A stretch of DNA of 64,000 nucleotides from an uncultured Prevotellaceae bacterium. Lineage in GTDB: Bacteria > Bacteroidota > Bacteroidia > Bacteroidales > Muribaculaceae. Position 1 is the first letter of the stretch, and every line of letters begins with the position of its first letter. Both the position numbers and the translations under genes were made by a program. The stretch lies in NCBI GenBank assembly GCA_900316835.1, contig ONEL01000008.1:18588-82587 (forward strand). Reading direction: 5' to 3'. Positions 17,500 through 27,300 of the stretch are shown here, one piece after another. Below the pieces are notes generated by a model. That model saw only the letters and a program-made list of their open reading frames with translations, was not told the DNA's origin and did not search any database.

Positions 17500-17527
17500 T
17501 AATAAGTAAAAAGAAAAAAATACACTT

Positions 17528-18904
17528 ATGACCGCGACTTTTTGGATTAAAGCCTTGCAACTCATCGCTTCACTAGGACTGCTGGTGTTTATTCACGAAT
17601 TGGGCCACTTCATGTGGGCGAGATTGTTTGGCGTTAGAGTTGAGAAATTCTATCTGTTTTTTGATATAGGCCTCAAGAAGCTAGGCATTAACTGGGACGG
17701 CAGTATCTTCAAGTTCAAGCCCAAGAACAGCGACACCGAGTACGGTATGGGGTGGATGCCACTGGGCGGATACTGCAAGATTGCGGGAATGATCGACGAG
17801 TCGATGGACCTTGAACAGATGCAGCAGCCTGAGCAACCATGGGAGTTCCGCACCAAGCCGGCGTGGCAGCGATTGCTCATCATGATTGGCGGCGTGCTCA
17901 ACAATTTCTTGCTGGCAATCATCATCTATGCGGGAATAGTCTATTACTGGGGAGAACAATACATTCCTTATCAAAATGCTACACTGGGAATGACTTTCAG
18001 CGACAGTGCCCACAAGTTGGGATTCATGGAGGGTGATATACCTCTCACTGCCGATGGCAAGCAGCTCAACTACCTCAATAGTGATGAGATTCAAGCCATT
18101 GTCACTGCCCGCCAGGTGAAAGTGCTGCGTGGGGGCAAAGACACCGTGGCTATCAACATCCCAAGCAATTACATCTTTACCGCCAACAAAGAAGCCGAGG
18201 CTGGCATTCCTTTCATCGACTACCGCATTCCTGTGGTGGTAGAGTCAACCATGCCTGGCGATGGAGCTGAGAAAGCCGGTATCAAAAAAGGAGACCGATT
18301 GCTCATGATCGACAGCGTGGCAACTGCCGACTACAAGTCGCTCACCGCTCAGCTCATGGCACACAAGGGCGACACTGTGCAGGTGACCTATGAGCATGCA
18401 GGCAAGTCCATCACCGCAGCTCTGCCCGTGAGCACGGCTGGTAAGATAGGGGTGAGCTTCAAGCTCATCACCGAGGTCTACAAGGTTGAAACCAAGCAAT
18501 ATAGTCTCCTCACGTCAGTCCCGAGGGGCATCGAGATGGGGTGCACTCAGCTAGTGAACTATGTGGAGCAGTTTAAGTATATCTTCACTAAGGAGGGCGC
18601 ACAGAGCTTGGGTGGTTTCGGTGCCATTGGCAGCATCTTCCCCGACACGTGGGACTGGTATCGTTTTTGGACTCTCACTGCCTTCTTGTCAATAATTCTT
18701 GCGTTCATGAACATCTTGCCCATTCCGGCTCTTGATGGTGGTCACGTTTTGTTCCTGCTCTACGAGATTATCTTCCGTCGCAAGCCTGGCGACAAGTTCC
18801 TGGAGCGGGCACAGATGGTGGGCATGTCAATCTTGATTGCACTGCTCCTGTGGGCTAACGGAAACGACATCTACCGCTGGATTATCAAACCTTTCATTCA
18901 GTAA
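17528..18904 (+). CDS. rseP: RIP metalloprotease RseP (site-2 protease)
   Basis: The 458-residue protein is a zinc membrane protease of the M50/S2P family. The zinc motif lies in VFIHELGHF (about 20-28) inside the first membrane helix, and the third ligand region is LPIPALDGGHV near residue 398. PDZ-like domains fill the middle (for example AGIKKGDRLLMIDSV). At least three further membrane helices are visible. RseP cuts membrane-anchored anti-sigma factors and cleans up signal peptides. The dxr-rseP order is common in Bacteroidota. It is flanked on both sides by TCTAGA repeats. Confidence 0.95.
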   Translation: MTATFWIKALQLIASLGLLVFIHELGHFMWARLFGVRVEKFYLFFDIGLKKLGINWDGSIFKFKPKNSDTEYGMGWMPLGGYCKIAGMIDESMDLEQMQQPEQPWEFRTKPAWQRLLIMIGGVLNNFLLAIIIYAGIVYYWGEQYIPYQNATLGMTFSDSAHKLGFMEGDIPLTADGKQLNYLNSDEIQAIVTARQVKVLRGGKDTVAINIPSNYIFTANKEAEAGIPFIDYRIPVVVESTMPGDGAEKAGIKKGDRLLMIDSVATADYKSLTAQLMAHKGDTVQVTYEHAGKSITAALPVSTAGKIGVSFKLITEVYKVETKQYSLLTSVPRGIEMGCTQLVNYVEQFKYIFTKEGAQSLGGFGAIGSIFPDTWDWYRFWTLTAFLSIILAFMNILPIPALDGGHVLFLLYEIIFRRKPGDKFLERAQMVGMSILIALLLWANGNDIYRWIIKPFIQ

Positions 18905-18909
18905 AAAAT

Positions 18910-18957
18910 AACTAGAAAATCTAGAATCTCTGGAACTTCTAGAAAATCTAGAAAAAT
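18910..18957 (+). repeat. TCTAGA-rich short tandem repeat, copy 2
   Basis: Units such as CTAGAAAATCTAGAATCTCT fill nearly the whole 60-bp gap between rseP and the methyltransferase gene, up to about 8 bp before its ATG. They could affect translation initiation or transcript stability. Confidence 0.7.
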
Positions 18958-18964
18958 CAAAACT

Positions 18965-20149
18965 ATGATATACAAAAAAATAACACTGCGCCGCGGCAAG
19001 GAAGAGTCGCTCAAGCGCTTTCACCCATGGGTGTTCTCGGGGGCGATTGCTACTGCCGACGACACTATCGAGGAAGGAGACATTGTATCGGTTTTCGCCG
19101 CCGACGGCACTCACATTGGCAATGGCCATTATCAGGTGGGAAGTATCATGGTGCGCATCCTTGCTTGGGGCGACACCGCCATCGACGATGACTTCTATGC
19201 CGAGCGTCTTGCGCAGGCGTGGCGTGTGCGACAGGCGTTGGGACTCGTGCGCCCCGACAACAACTCCTATCGTCTCGTTCACGGTGAGGGCGATTTCCTG
19301 CCTGGACTGGTGATCGACATCTATGGCAACACTGCGGTCATTCAGGCACACTCGCCGGGAATGCACTTCGCGCGCAAGAGCATTGCGCGGGCTCTGGTCG
19401 ACTTGCCTGGCGCTAATGTTAATAATGTGTATTACAAGAGCGAGACCACTTTGCCCTATAAGGCTCACCTCGACCCTGAGAACCAGTACCTCATTGGCGA
19501 GTTCGACACCGATGTGGCGATGGAGAACGGGCTCCGCTTTCACGTCGACTGGTTGCGCGGGCAGAAGACGGGATTCTTTGTCGACCAGCGCGAGAACCGA
19601 GCTCTGCTGGAGCGATACTCGGCAGGACGCCGCGTGCTCAACATGTTCTGCTACACGGGAGGATTCTCGTTCTATGCCATGAGGGGTGGGGCACAGCTAG
19701 TGCACAGTGTCGACAGCTCGGGCAAGGCAGTGAGCCTCACACAGCGCAATGTGGACCTTAACTATCCTGGCGACGAGCGCCACCAGGCATTTGCGCAAGA
19801 TGCCTTTGACTATCTCGACCAAATGGCAACCGATGCCTACGACCTCATCATTCTCGACCCTCCAGCCTTCGCCAAGCACAAGAGCGCCCTCAAGAACGCC
19901 CTCATCGGATACCGGCGCCTCAATGCCAAGGCGTTAAGAAAAATTCAGAGTGGGGGAATACTCTTCACCTTCTCTTGTTCGCAAGCGGTGAGCAAAGAAC
20001 AGTTCAGGCTCGCGGTATTTAGCGCCGCCGCGCAGAGCCGTCGCAAGGTGCGCATCCTCCACCAGCTCACCCAGCCCGCCGACCATCCCATCAACATCTA
20101 TCACCCCGAGGGAGAATACCTCAAGGGATTAGTCCTCTACGTGGAATAA
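18965..20149 (+). CDS. rlmI: Class I rRNA methyltransferase, RlmI-like
   Basis: The 394-residue protein has an N-terminal PUA domain (residues 1-75, with FHPWVFSGAI), a RlmI-type central region (GLVIDIYG, VDWLRGQKTGFFVDQRENR) and a SAM-binding methyltransferase domain with NMFCYTGGFSFYAMRGGA, the NPPY-like LDPPAFAKHKS, and the catalytic-cysteine region FTFSCSQAV. RlmI makes 5-methylcytidine at position 1962 of E. coli 23S rRNA; the exact target here is inferred. A hairpin follows the gene at 20205-20236. Confidence 0.88.
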   Translation: MIYKKITLRRGKEESLKRFHPWVFSGAIATADDTIEEGDIVSVFAADGTHIGNGHYQVGSIMVRILAWGDTAIDDDFYAERLAQAWRVRQALGLVRPDNNSYRLVHGEGDFLPGLVIDIYGNTAVIQAHSPGMHFARKSIARALVDLPGANVNNVYYKSETTLPYKAHLDPENQYLIGEFDTDVAMENGLRFHVDWLRGQKTGFFVDQRENRALLERYSAGRRVLNMFCYTGGFSFYAMRGGAQLVHSVDSSGKAVSLTQRNVDLNYPGDERHQAFAQDAFDYLDQMATDAYDLIILDPPAFAKHKSALKNALIGYRRLNAKALRKIQSGGILFTFSCSQAVSKEQFRLAVFSAAAQSRRKVRILHQLTQPADHPINIYHPEGEYLKGLVLYVE

Positions 20150-20166
20150 TAAAAAGAACCACTATA

Positions 20167-20203
20167 ACTCTAGAACCTCTAGAATCTCTAGAACCTCTAA
20201 AAA
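20167..20203 (+). repeat. TCTAGA-rich short tandem repeat, copy 3
   Basis: Four near-perfect 9-10 bp units (CTCTAGAACCTCTAGAATCT and continuation) lie just after the methyltransferase stop. Confidence 0.7.
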
Positions 20204-20204
20204 A

Positions 20205-20236
20205 TTAAGCACCACTTCTTTCTTAGTGGTGTTTAA
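20205..20236 (+). terminator. Hairpin after the methyltransferase gene, possible terminator
   Basis: CACCACT and AGTGGTG form a stem around an 8-base loop, extended by TTAA/TTAA pairing. The T run after it is short. Confidence 0.5.
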
Positions 20237-20605
20237 TTTGTGTTAATAGCTCAAAAATAAAGTTAATATCATAAACCAACTCCCATTTTTCTAGTCTAAA
20301 TGCTATGAAAATTAATGAAAAACTACTAAATTTGTGGTCAAGATTTTTTGTTTTGTGTTATTAATGCGACAAGGATTGGGTCTATACTATTGAAAAAACA
20401 CGTTCCCCATTTCAACGCATGCGACTACACATTTTCCAGCTGAGAGATTTTTCTCTCAACAGGGCGCATAGTGTGGCTAAACAGATTCTTTTGCTTTGAA
20501 AAATACACGCTAATGCATAAAAGCACGCATTTTGCTCAACACTATACAAACTAAGTAACACTACAGGAAATTTACTTTTTTTACTAACCATAAATATTTT
20601 TTATT
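20237..20605 (+). promoter_or_regulatory. Upstream region of the large secreted protein
   Basis: No gene fits here. A TAAATTTG box at 20327-20334 is a possible -7 element, giving a leader of about 265 nt. Inside that leader is a small hairpin, TGAGAG/CTCTCA with a T-rich loop (20441-20458). The -33 region is weak, so this is tentative. Confidence 0.4.
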
Positions 20606-23600
20606 ATGACCAAAACACGTATTCTGAGATTATTACTACTCTCTGCAGTAGCCTTGCCCTTGTGCTTGCCCGCCGGGGCGCAGGAGATGAAGAAAGGGCA
20701 AATAACGAAAATTTCGTTGAAGAAAGAGAATGCTTCAGTGAAAGAATATAAACTGAAAGATAATTCTAATTTCGCTGTAAATGAGATTGCTGAATCTCAA
20801 AAGCCTACCAATGGTAAGAGTGATGTGGCAAAGGCTATTGAAAAGATAAGCCGCACTCATTCTCATGCTAAAGCTCCATCTCTAAAGGCTGGTGGTCAAA
20901 TTTATGATTACTACAATAAAACTATAGCAGATGGTAATAATACAAATGAAAACTATCCCATTCGTGGCTCAGCCTTAAATACTAATAGGTCTTGGGGTCA
21001 GATGATTTATTCAAGTAGCTTAATGGGACTCCAAAGCGGTGACCAAATTACCGGCATTGTGTTCTTTTCCTCTGATACTATTACAAAAATAGGAGAGGGG
21101 CAAACGAATAAAGTGACATTGCGAGTGGGAGAAACTTCGACAGCTAATTTCACCAACGGTCAAATTGGTACTCAAATGTCAAATAACCAAAGTAATTTGC
21201 AGGTTGTCTATTCAGGAGCTCTTCCTACTGGTAATAAGTATGTGTTTTTTGACTTTAGCGATAATCCTTATACGTATACTGATGCCAGTAAAAATTTCAT
21301 GGTAGATTTGAGTCGCGATGAAGGCAATTACGCTTCTACAATCAATTGGTATTACTCAACTCAAAATAACAATGTTACTGCTTACTGGTATGGGAATCAA
21401 AATGCTGCTCGCGTTCAAAGATTACCGACAATGCAAATCTATTATAGGCGTGCACACACCGGCACTGCCGAGACTCGCACTATAGCAGTTAAGGATTCTA
21501 CTTTCTTTAAGAATATTGAATATCAATGGACTAATAGCGAGGGTACACACACAAGCAACCTCAATGAGATTGCTACCGACCCCGATCAGATGATTGCCAT
21601 GGTGCGTGAGATTTATACCAACAAAACCATTCCAGGCAATCTCAAGCGCGGTTTCGCAACTGATGGCTCTGACACCAATCAACCCAACCAAGAAGTGTAT
21701 TATTCGGGAGTGGGTGGTATAGACCTAACAGGACAATACATTGATAATACAGATAGTTATCAATATACCGATATTTATGGATGGGGTATACCTGGAAATG
21801 TTGTTGATGTTAAATATACTGATAATCCGTTGAGAACACAAAGCTATATATCTTGGTTTAATAGGTACTACATATATACCCTTTCAACTTACACTCATCT
21901 TGATTTGGAGCAATATAAGCCAAATGAAGAGGGTCTTACTCTTTTGTTGGTTGAATTGAAAGAAAGTTATAAGGATAACTCAAATTTACCTATTTATAAT
22001 GCTGAGTATGACAATGAATACGACAGGTTGAAAGCATATTTTCAGAATACCGTTAAATCACTTAGAGTCGTTAGCGAAGCCAAGCGTATGGGTACTGGGC
22101 TTGAAGCAGGAACATTATTTAAGATTGATTGCGACAAGATGAACAAGTTCTTCCTCCTAGCAAAAGGACAATTAAATCTTGACCATAATTCAATGCAAGT
22201 GCTTGAAGGCTTTGATAACACAACTTTCTGCCCGGCACCATCTTATTATTTCTTATTAACATATGATACAGGAACACAACAATATGATTTATCATTAGGA
22301 AATAATGGTTCTCAAGGCTTCTTTGATGTGAATTCTGGAGAGTTGTTCTATCACATGTTTGAACAGTTCTCTCCCGTAAGTTCCAATGCCGATAAAGGTC
22401 GTGAGGATATTTATCAAGACTTGATTAATATGGAGTCGTTTGGAGTAAAACATGACTGCATTGGAATCACAAATATGAATCACCAGTTCTTGATGTACGG
22501 TGCCGACAGTAAAGATGAGGACTGCCAGGACGTGCGCGACATGATGTTCTTTGTTCCCGACTATCGTATGCTTGAGCATATAAGTAGAGGTGTTGAAGAG
22601 CAAGAGTATCACAACTATCATCCTGATTTGCAGCCTAATATTGGTCTCTATGTAATCCGCCAGAATGAGATTACTCCTACCACTGCTGCCGATGATTATT
22701 ACATGCTCAACCTTAATTGGGTCACCAATCTTGACGACTTCTTGCCAAGTGAGGACCAGGAGTTTGAGTTGCTGCAGATTGTTGTTAATGATTCCACTGG
22801 CCTTGAGGAATATGTTCCTGTTTACTACATGAACGAGAATGGTGATTACACCGATGCCGAGGGCAATGTGGTAACTACTCCAGTTCCCATTGTGCTCCAT
22901 CTTGGTGCCGGTGCCGAGAAGAACTATTCAAGCGTTTATGTGGCCCGCCAGAGCTCAAGCCAGCAGGTTACTTATGCCATTCGTGGTCGTGACACCGGTC
23001 ACTTCCTGAGCCTCCAGATTTCGAACCGCCAGAGCTATATTATCCCCGGTACCGACCCCACCGAGCTTGTATCGCTTATCGAGCTCTCGCACTACAGTCG
23101 CTACAACCCCGACCTTGAAGAGAACTGCTACAGCAACCGCTTCAAGCTCAGCAACAACGTGGGTGGCGTGCTTCGTGCCGACATTACCAGTGCGCAAACT
23201 AATCAAACAGCTTTCACTTTCACTCGTCGCACTAGCGCTACTGCCGAGCCTGTAATTATCGCAACAGCTAAGGTTACAAATAAGCCAAGTGGCAATAGTG
23301 GCACAATAACTATCGAGATGCAGAACCAAGCTGCTGAGACCGAGTTCCCCAAGGCCAAGACTGGTAATGGCTATGCCGGTTATCATGCTAATCCAAGTGG
23401 AGGAACTTGGGAGCATACCTTTACTTATAAAAATACTGATGGAGTGCAGTATGTTGACTTTGGCGACCTCATTATTTGCGACAACTTCGTGGTGGATGTT
23501 TCCAAGAATGAACATCCAAGTCAGTATATCTACGAGGTGACTTTCAATATCGCTACAAGCAATCAGGGGTCTCACGACTTCGACCAAGCTCATGGCTCGG

Positions 23601-24865
23601 CTTTCCGTGTGCCCATCTACAAGACCGCGTCGAGGATTAACAACAGCTACACCGCTGCCGAGGTTAGTGGCGACATGGACCGCTCAATTGAAGTTGAGGA
23701 CCTTACCTTCGGCGAGCGCGTGCAGTACAGTTCTAAGACTGAGATTCTGCGCTACGACGTTTATCGCTGGAACGACATCGAAGAGACTCTCTACATTGTG
23801 GATGAGGTTTACGACGACGACACCGAGCAAGACTTGCCACCCAACGGCATCGCCGGTAATCAGGGCGAGGGCTACACAGTGTCTATGAACAATGTTAATG
23901 GCCAGTATTACTACAATGGTGGAACTGTTGCGGTTTCAACTACCGGTTACACATTCGTCGACTTTATCGACTACTATCCTGCAGCAATCGATACTGCTCG
24001 TGCCTATATCTACGCTCCTGTGGTTGAGAGCTTCACCACAGGTAAGAGCAGCGTGGGTGTTAAGCGCACCGACTATAACACCTATGGCGGTCCTCAGCAG
24101 GTTGCCGCAGTGGGCGTGCTGGATGTGAAAGTTCAGCAACCCGACGTGAATAGTGAGTCGGATGGCTACATGTCCACCTATAACTGGACTAACGATGGCA
24201 AGACCTATGCTTACTATAAGGTGCCTCTCACTATCTCGAAGAAGGACGTGCCTGCCGGCTATGGCATCTACAAGATTCGTGCTTGGCGAGAGATTGATGC
24301 TCAGTATCTCAATGAAGAACATGCCGACGTCTCCGACGAAATTGCACGACGCATGGATTCGTCCTACCCATTCGAGGACATCACTTTCGATCCCAATGTT
24401 CAGAATCCAGCAGCTGCTATGGACGCAATCGACGAACTTGGTGTTACTGAGAAAACTCTCGAGGGCGTGACAACAGTTGCCAAGACCTACACCACCGGTA
24501 CCTTTGGTGCTCAAAAGGTGGGCGAAGGCGCTGGCGAGATTGATAAGCTGCCCATGAAGTTCTACGTGCGCATCTACTTCACTCGCAATGCCAACTTGCC
24601 CGTAGCGCAGACTTCAAATGCTCCACGCTTGAAGGATGCTACCGCAGCCGATGGCAAGTACTACATCGTTGAGAAAGAGATACCTTTCTCCATCACCAAG
24701 GATAACATTATCACCGCAATCGACCAGCTTAATGCTCGCCAGGTGGCAGGTGTGAAGTACTACAATGTGGCAGGTGTTGAGAGCGACCGTCCATTCCACG
24801 GCGTGAACATCGTCGTTACTCGCTACACCGACGGCTCAATGACTACCACCAAGGTGGTGAAGTAA
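20606..24865 (+). CDS. Very large secreted protein with T9SS-like C-terminal tail
   Basis: The 1419-residue product has a clear signal peptide (ILRLLLLSAVALPLCLPAGA, cleaved near residue 25) and no recognised enzymatic motif. Residues about 100-280 (region with RGSALNTNRSWGQMIYSS) resemble a beta-sandwich, the rest is long, Asp/Tyr/Thr-rich and looks mostly beta. The last 40 residues, VAGVKYYNVAGVESDRPF onward, end in a basic VVK and are nearly identical to those of the next gene. This fits a type IX secretion sorting tail. The first half of the gene is visibly more A/T-rich than the second. Function unknown; an exported or surface-attached protein is inferred. Confidence 0.8.
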   Translation: MTKTRILRLLLLSAVALPLCLPAGAQEMKKGQITKISLKKENASVKEYKLKDNSNFAVNEIAESQKPTNGKSDVAKAIEKISRTHSHAKAPSLKAGGQIYDYYNKTIADGNNTNENYPIRGSALNTNRSWGQMIYSSSLMGLQSGDQITGIVFFSSDTITKIGEGQTNKVTLRVGETSTANFTNGQIGTQMSNNQSNLQVVYSGALPTGNKYVFFDFSDNPYTYTDASKNFMVDLSRDEGNYASTINWYYSTQNNNVTAYWYGNQNAARVQRLPTMQIYYRRAHTGTAETRTIAVKDSTFFKNIEYQWTNSEGTHTSNLNEIATDPDQMIAMVREIYTNKTIPGNLKRGFATDGSDTNQPNQEVYYSGVGGIDLTGQYIDNTDSYQYTDIYGWGIPGNVVDVKYTDNPLRTQSYISWFNRYYIYTLSTYTHLDLEQYKPNEEGLTLLLVELKESYKDNSNLPIYNAEYDNEYDRLKAYFQNTVKSLRVVSEAKRMGTGLEAGTLFKIDCDKMNKFFLLAKGQLNLDHNSMQVLEGFDNTTFCPAPSYYFLLTYDTGTQQYDLSLGNNGSQGFFDVNSGELFYHMFEQFSPVSSNADKGREDIYQDLINMESFGVKHDCIGITNMNHQFLMYGADSKDEDCQDVRDMMFFVPDYRMLEHISRGVEEQEYHNYHPDLQPNIGLYVIRQNEITPTTAADDYYMLNLNWVTNLDDFLPSEDQEFELLQIVVNDSTGLEEYVPVYYMNENGDYTDAEGNVVTTPVPIVLHLGAGAEKNYSSVYVARQSSSQQVTYAIRGRDTGHFLSLQISNRQSYIIPGTDPTELVSLIELSHYSRYNPDLEENCYSNRFKLSNNVGGVLRADITSAQTNQTAFTFTRRTSATAEPVIIATAKVTNKPSGNSGTITIEMQNQAAETEFPKAKTGNGYAGYHANPSGGTWEHTFTYKNTDGVQYVDFGDLIICDNFVVDVSKNEHPSQYIYEVTFNIATSNQGSHDFDQAHGSAFRVPIYKTASRINNSYTAAEVSGDMDRSIEVEDLTFGERVQYSSKTEILRYDVYRWNDIEETLYIVDEVYDDDTEQDLPPNGIAGNQGEGYTVSMNNVNGQYYYNGGTVAVSTTGYTFVDFIDYYPAAIDTARAYIYAPVVESFTTGKSSVGVKRTDYNTYGGPQQVAAVGVLDVKVQQPDVNSESDGYMSTYNWTNDGKTYAYYKVPLTISKKDVPAGYGIYKIRAWREIDAQYLNEEHADVSDEIARRMDSSYPFEDITFDPNVQNPAAAMDAIDELGVTEKTLEGVTTVAKTYTTGTFGAQKVGEGAGEIDKLPMKFYVRIYFTRNANLPVAQTSNAPRLKDATAADGKYYIVEKEIPFSITKDNIITAIDQLNARQVAGVKYYNVAGVESDRPFHGVNIVVTRYTDGSMTTTKVVK

Positions 24866-24924
24866 AAGGTCTTTGTATCAAAATAGTTTCTATAAAAGAA
24901 TTCTTTAAGACCCACAATTAAGGA

Positions 24925-24948
24925 GAGCGGTGCTTCTTGGCACCGCTC
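24925..24948 (+). terminator. Hairpin after the large secreted protein gene
   Basis: A perfect 9-bp GC-rich stem (GAGCGGTGC/GCACCGCTC) with a 6-base loop lies 60 bp after the stop. The T tract is poor, so it may be a weak terminator or an mRNA-stabilising hairpin. Confidence 0.55.
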
Positions 24949-25004
24949 CCTATTTACCCCAATACTAATTGCCGATTTGGGTTTATAGAAAAAACTTATT
25001 GTCT

Positions 25005-27050
25005 ATGAATAAATTATTAACTTTGTTAACCGCACTGACGTTGTTCTTCTCAACGGCATGGGCCGAGTCGGTTTCGCTGACATATAAAACTCTTGGACTT
25101 ACTGAAAGTTTAACATCTAACACCGAAAAGACGATAGATGGTATAACTTTTGTTTCCACCGACTTGAAAAAATATAATACAACAATATATGCCCGAGCAA
25201 ACACAGGAACTATTTTTAACAGCACAGCCTTCTCGGGCTACATTACTAATGTGGCTATTACCCATTCGGGCACAGCGAGGGCTACAACAATATGGGGCAG
25301 CTATGACGGTAATGTGTGGAATGAGGTCGCCTCAGGCAGTGGCTCCTTTAATGCTGACTTTAGTGGCAAGGAATATAAGCATTTTAAAATCACAAGAGGG
25401 GCGAATGCTGCCTATTGGACCAAGGTTGTGGTAACTTATACTACCGGTAGCGGCAGTGACGACAGCGACGAGTATGTCGACCTGGGATTGCCAAGCGGCA
25501 CGCTGTGGGCAACTAGGAACATTGGTGCAAGCGTCCCCGAGGAATATGGGCAATATTTCGCCTGGGGCGAGACAGTGCCCAACGACGTCTATAACTGGGA
25601 TTCCTATAAGTGGTGCAATGGCAGCTTGAGAACAATGACAAGCTACTGCACAAGCAGTGAATATGGCAACAATGGCTTTGTGGATGGAAAGACCGAGCTT
25701 GCCCCGCTCGATGACGCGGCAACAGTAAACTGGGGTCCACAATGGCGCATGCCATCTAAGGCACAACTTGATGAGTTGCGTAGCGAATGCACGTGGACTT
25801 GGACCACAAGAAACGGCATGAGCGGATATCTGGTGAAAAGCAATAGCAATGACAAGTCGTTGTTCTTGCCTGCCGCAGGTTTCCACTTTGGGGCGGAGTT
25901 ATATGGTGTAGATAAGAATTGTTACTATTGGTCTCGCACTCTCGATGACGAGGCCTCTAATCAGGCGAGCTATTTGTGGTTCTACTATAACAGCTCATCG
26001 TCAAGTGGCATAGAAATGGGCTCGGGAGCACGATGCGATGGCTATGTTGTGCGTGCTGTGCGCTATGAGTCCTACCACGAGACGATGTCTCTTGATAAGT
26101 TAGAGCATGGTGCTAATCAGGGCGAGGTAGGCAATATTTACACCATTAGCGACCAGCTGATTGCTGTGAAATGCATTAAGGACGGCAATGATACCTACTT
26201 GTGGTGTAGAGACCAGGTCACTTCATCTGTTGCCCATGAGAATAATGACCCTGCTACATTTGTGGACTACATGAAGGTGGTTGGAGGTTTCACTGGCGAT
26301 TGGGATCAGTGCAACTGGGTAGCTCTCAAGTTTGAAAATGCCGATTTGAATGATATCAGTGTTTATGAAAACAAATTCTTAAAGGCTAATACAATCACCG
26401 GTGTTTATAGCGATAACAATAACTACACCATTACTATGCTAGGAACTCACTTGGATACTGAAACTCAAAGTATTACAATCGTTCCAAATATGTATTGTCC
26501 AGCCAATTTCCTACAATCAAACCTCAATGGCAACAGCGGGCTCAATGCCAACCAGCATTACTTCTTTGTGAATCCCAAGATTCAAGAGGTGTGTGAAGTG
26601 ACATTCGCCAAGTGGAATGGTAGCTACTTTGTGCTGTCGCGACGTGCCGGTTCTCAAGGCGATAGTGGTATTAATGGCGCGTTCAATGTGGATTGGAGAT
26701 ATAATGGCGGTTCAATTCCCGAAGGATTAGAGACTGGTTCCATCTACAAGTTCAAGGCCATCGTACAGAAACCTGAGACCAGCCAGAGTGGAGGAGTCAC
26801 AATGTTAAAAGATGAGAACAATAATTCCCCCGACGGGAGTTGCATAGTTTATCCAATAGACTTTGACCCTAAGGATGTGAGTAACATTATCACCGGTATC
26901 AACATCGTTGGTGTAAATAGTGCTCAGGTGACAGGCGTCAAGTACTACAACGTGGCAGGTGTTGAGAGTGACCGTCCATTCCAGGGCGTGAACATCGTCG
27001 TTACTCGCTACAACGACGGCTCAATGACAACCACCAAGCTTGTAAAATAA
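25005..27050 (+). CDS. Secreted FISUMP-domain protein with T9SS-like C-terminal tail
   Basis: From the ATG at 25005 the product has 681 residues and begins with a signal peptide (LLTLLTALTLFFSTAWA). An upstream in-frame start would put 12 extra residues before it and is rejected. Residues about 150-350 form a Fibrobacter succinogenes major paralogous (FISUMP) domain: DLGLPSGTLWATRNIGA, YFAWGE, WRMPSKAQLDEL, LFLPAAGF and GYVVRAVR. The preceding region (60-140) looks like a discoidin-like beta-sandwich. The last ~40 residues match the tail of the preceding gene almost exactly. Both proteins are probably exported by the same route. Substrate or ligand is unknown. Confidence 0.85.
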   Translation: MNKLLTLLTALTLFFSTAWAESVSLTYKTLGLTESLTSNTEKTIDGITFVSTDLKKYNTTIYARANTGTIFNSTAFSGYITNVAITHSGTARATTIWGSYDGNVWNEVASGSGSFNADFSGKEYKHFKITRGANAAYWTKVVVTYTTGSGSDDSDEYVDLGLPSGTLWATRNIGASVPEEYGQYFAWGETVPNDVYNWDSYKWCNGSLRTMTSYCTSSEYGNNGFVDGKTELAPLDDAATVNWGPQWRMPSKAQLDELRSECTWTWTTRNGMSGYLVKSNSNDKSLFLPAAGFHFGAELYGVDKNCYYWSRTLDDEASNQASYLWFYYNSSSSSGIEMGSGARCDGYVVRAVRYESYHETMSLDKLEHGANQGEVGNIYTISDQLIAVKCIKDGNDTYLWCRDQVTSSVAHENNDPATFVDYMKVVGGFTGDWDQCNWVALKFENADLNDISVYENKFLKANTITGVYSDNNNYTITMLGTHLDTETQSITIVPNMYCPANFLQSNLNGNSGLNANQHYFFVNPKIQEVCEVTFAKWNGSYFVLSRRAGSQGDSGINGAFNVDWRYNGGSIPEGLETGSIYKFKAIVQKPETSQSGGVTMLKDENNNSPDGSCIVYPIDFDPKDVSNIITGINIVGVNSAQVTGVKYYNVAGVESDRPFQGVNIVVTRYNDGSMTTTKLVK

Positions 27051-27083
27051 GAAATTAGTAATTTTCTCATACTGATACGTGGA

Positions 27084-27115
27084 GCAGGGCGCGACAAGTT
27101 AATGTCGTGCTCTGC
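27084..27115 (+). terminator. Terminator hairpin after the FISUMP gene
   Basis: GCAGGGCGCGACA (27084-27096) pairs with TGTCGTGCTCTGC (27103-27115) around a 6-base loop with G-T wobbles, followed by TTGCATTTTC. It begins 33 bp after the stop. Confidence 0.7.
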
Positions 27116-27154
27116 TTGCATTTTCATTATAGTGGAATTTTAGCGCGAAGCACA

Positions 27155-27194
27155 CATTACTACTGAAAGGGAGCATGCACAGCATGGCACAAGT
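27155..27194 (+). repeat. 40-bp direct repeat, left copy
   Basis: CATTACTACTGAAAGGGAGC and the next 20 bases occur again without a mismatch at 27300-27339. The two copies flank the MITE-like element. The sequence contains the palindrome-like GCATGC. Confidence 0.85.
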
Positions 27195-27197
27195 CAA

Positions 27198-27300
27198 CAA
27201 GGGGGGGCGTGCTTCGCACTTAAAATTAAATTAAAATTATCTATTGTAGAAAGAGGAAAATTTTTATATTAATTTTTAATAAATTTTAAGCGAAGCGCCC
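27198..27300 (-). repeat. MITE-like dispersed intergenic repeat, copy 2
   Basis: In reverse orientation this matches the element at 3919-4093: imperfect terminal inverted repeats around GCGAAGC and CTTAAAATT, and the inner CAATAGATAATTTTAATTTA. It lacks the extra ~70 bp of the first copy. It has no coding potential. Confidence 0.75.
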
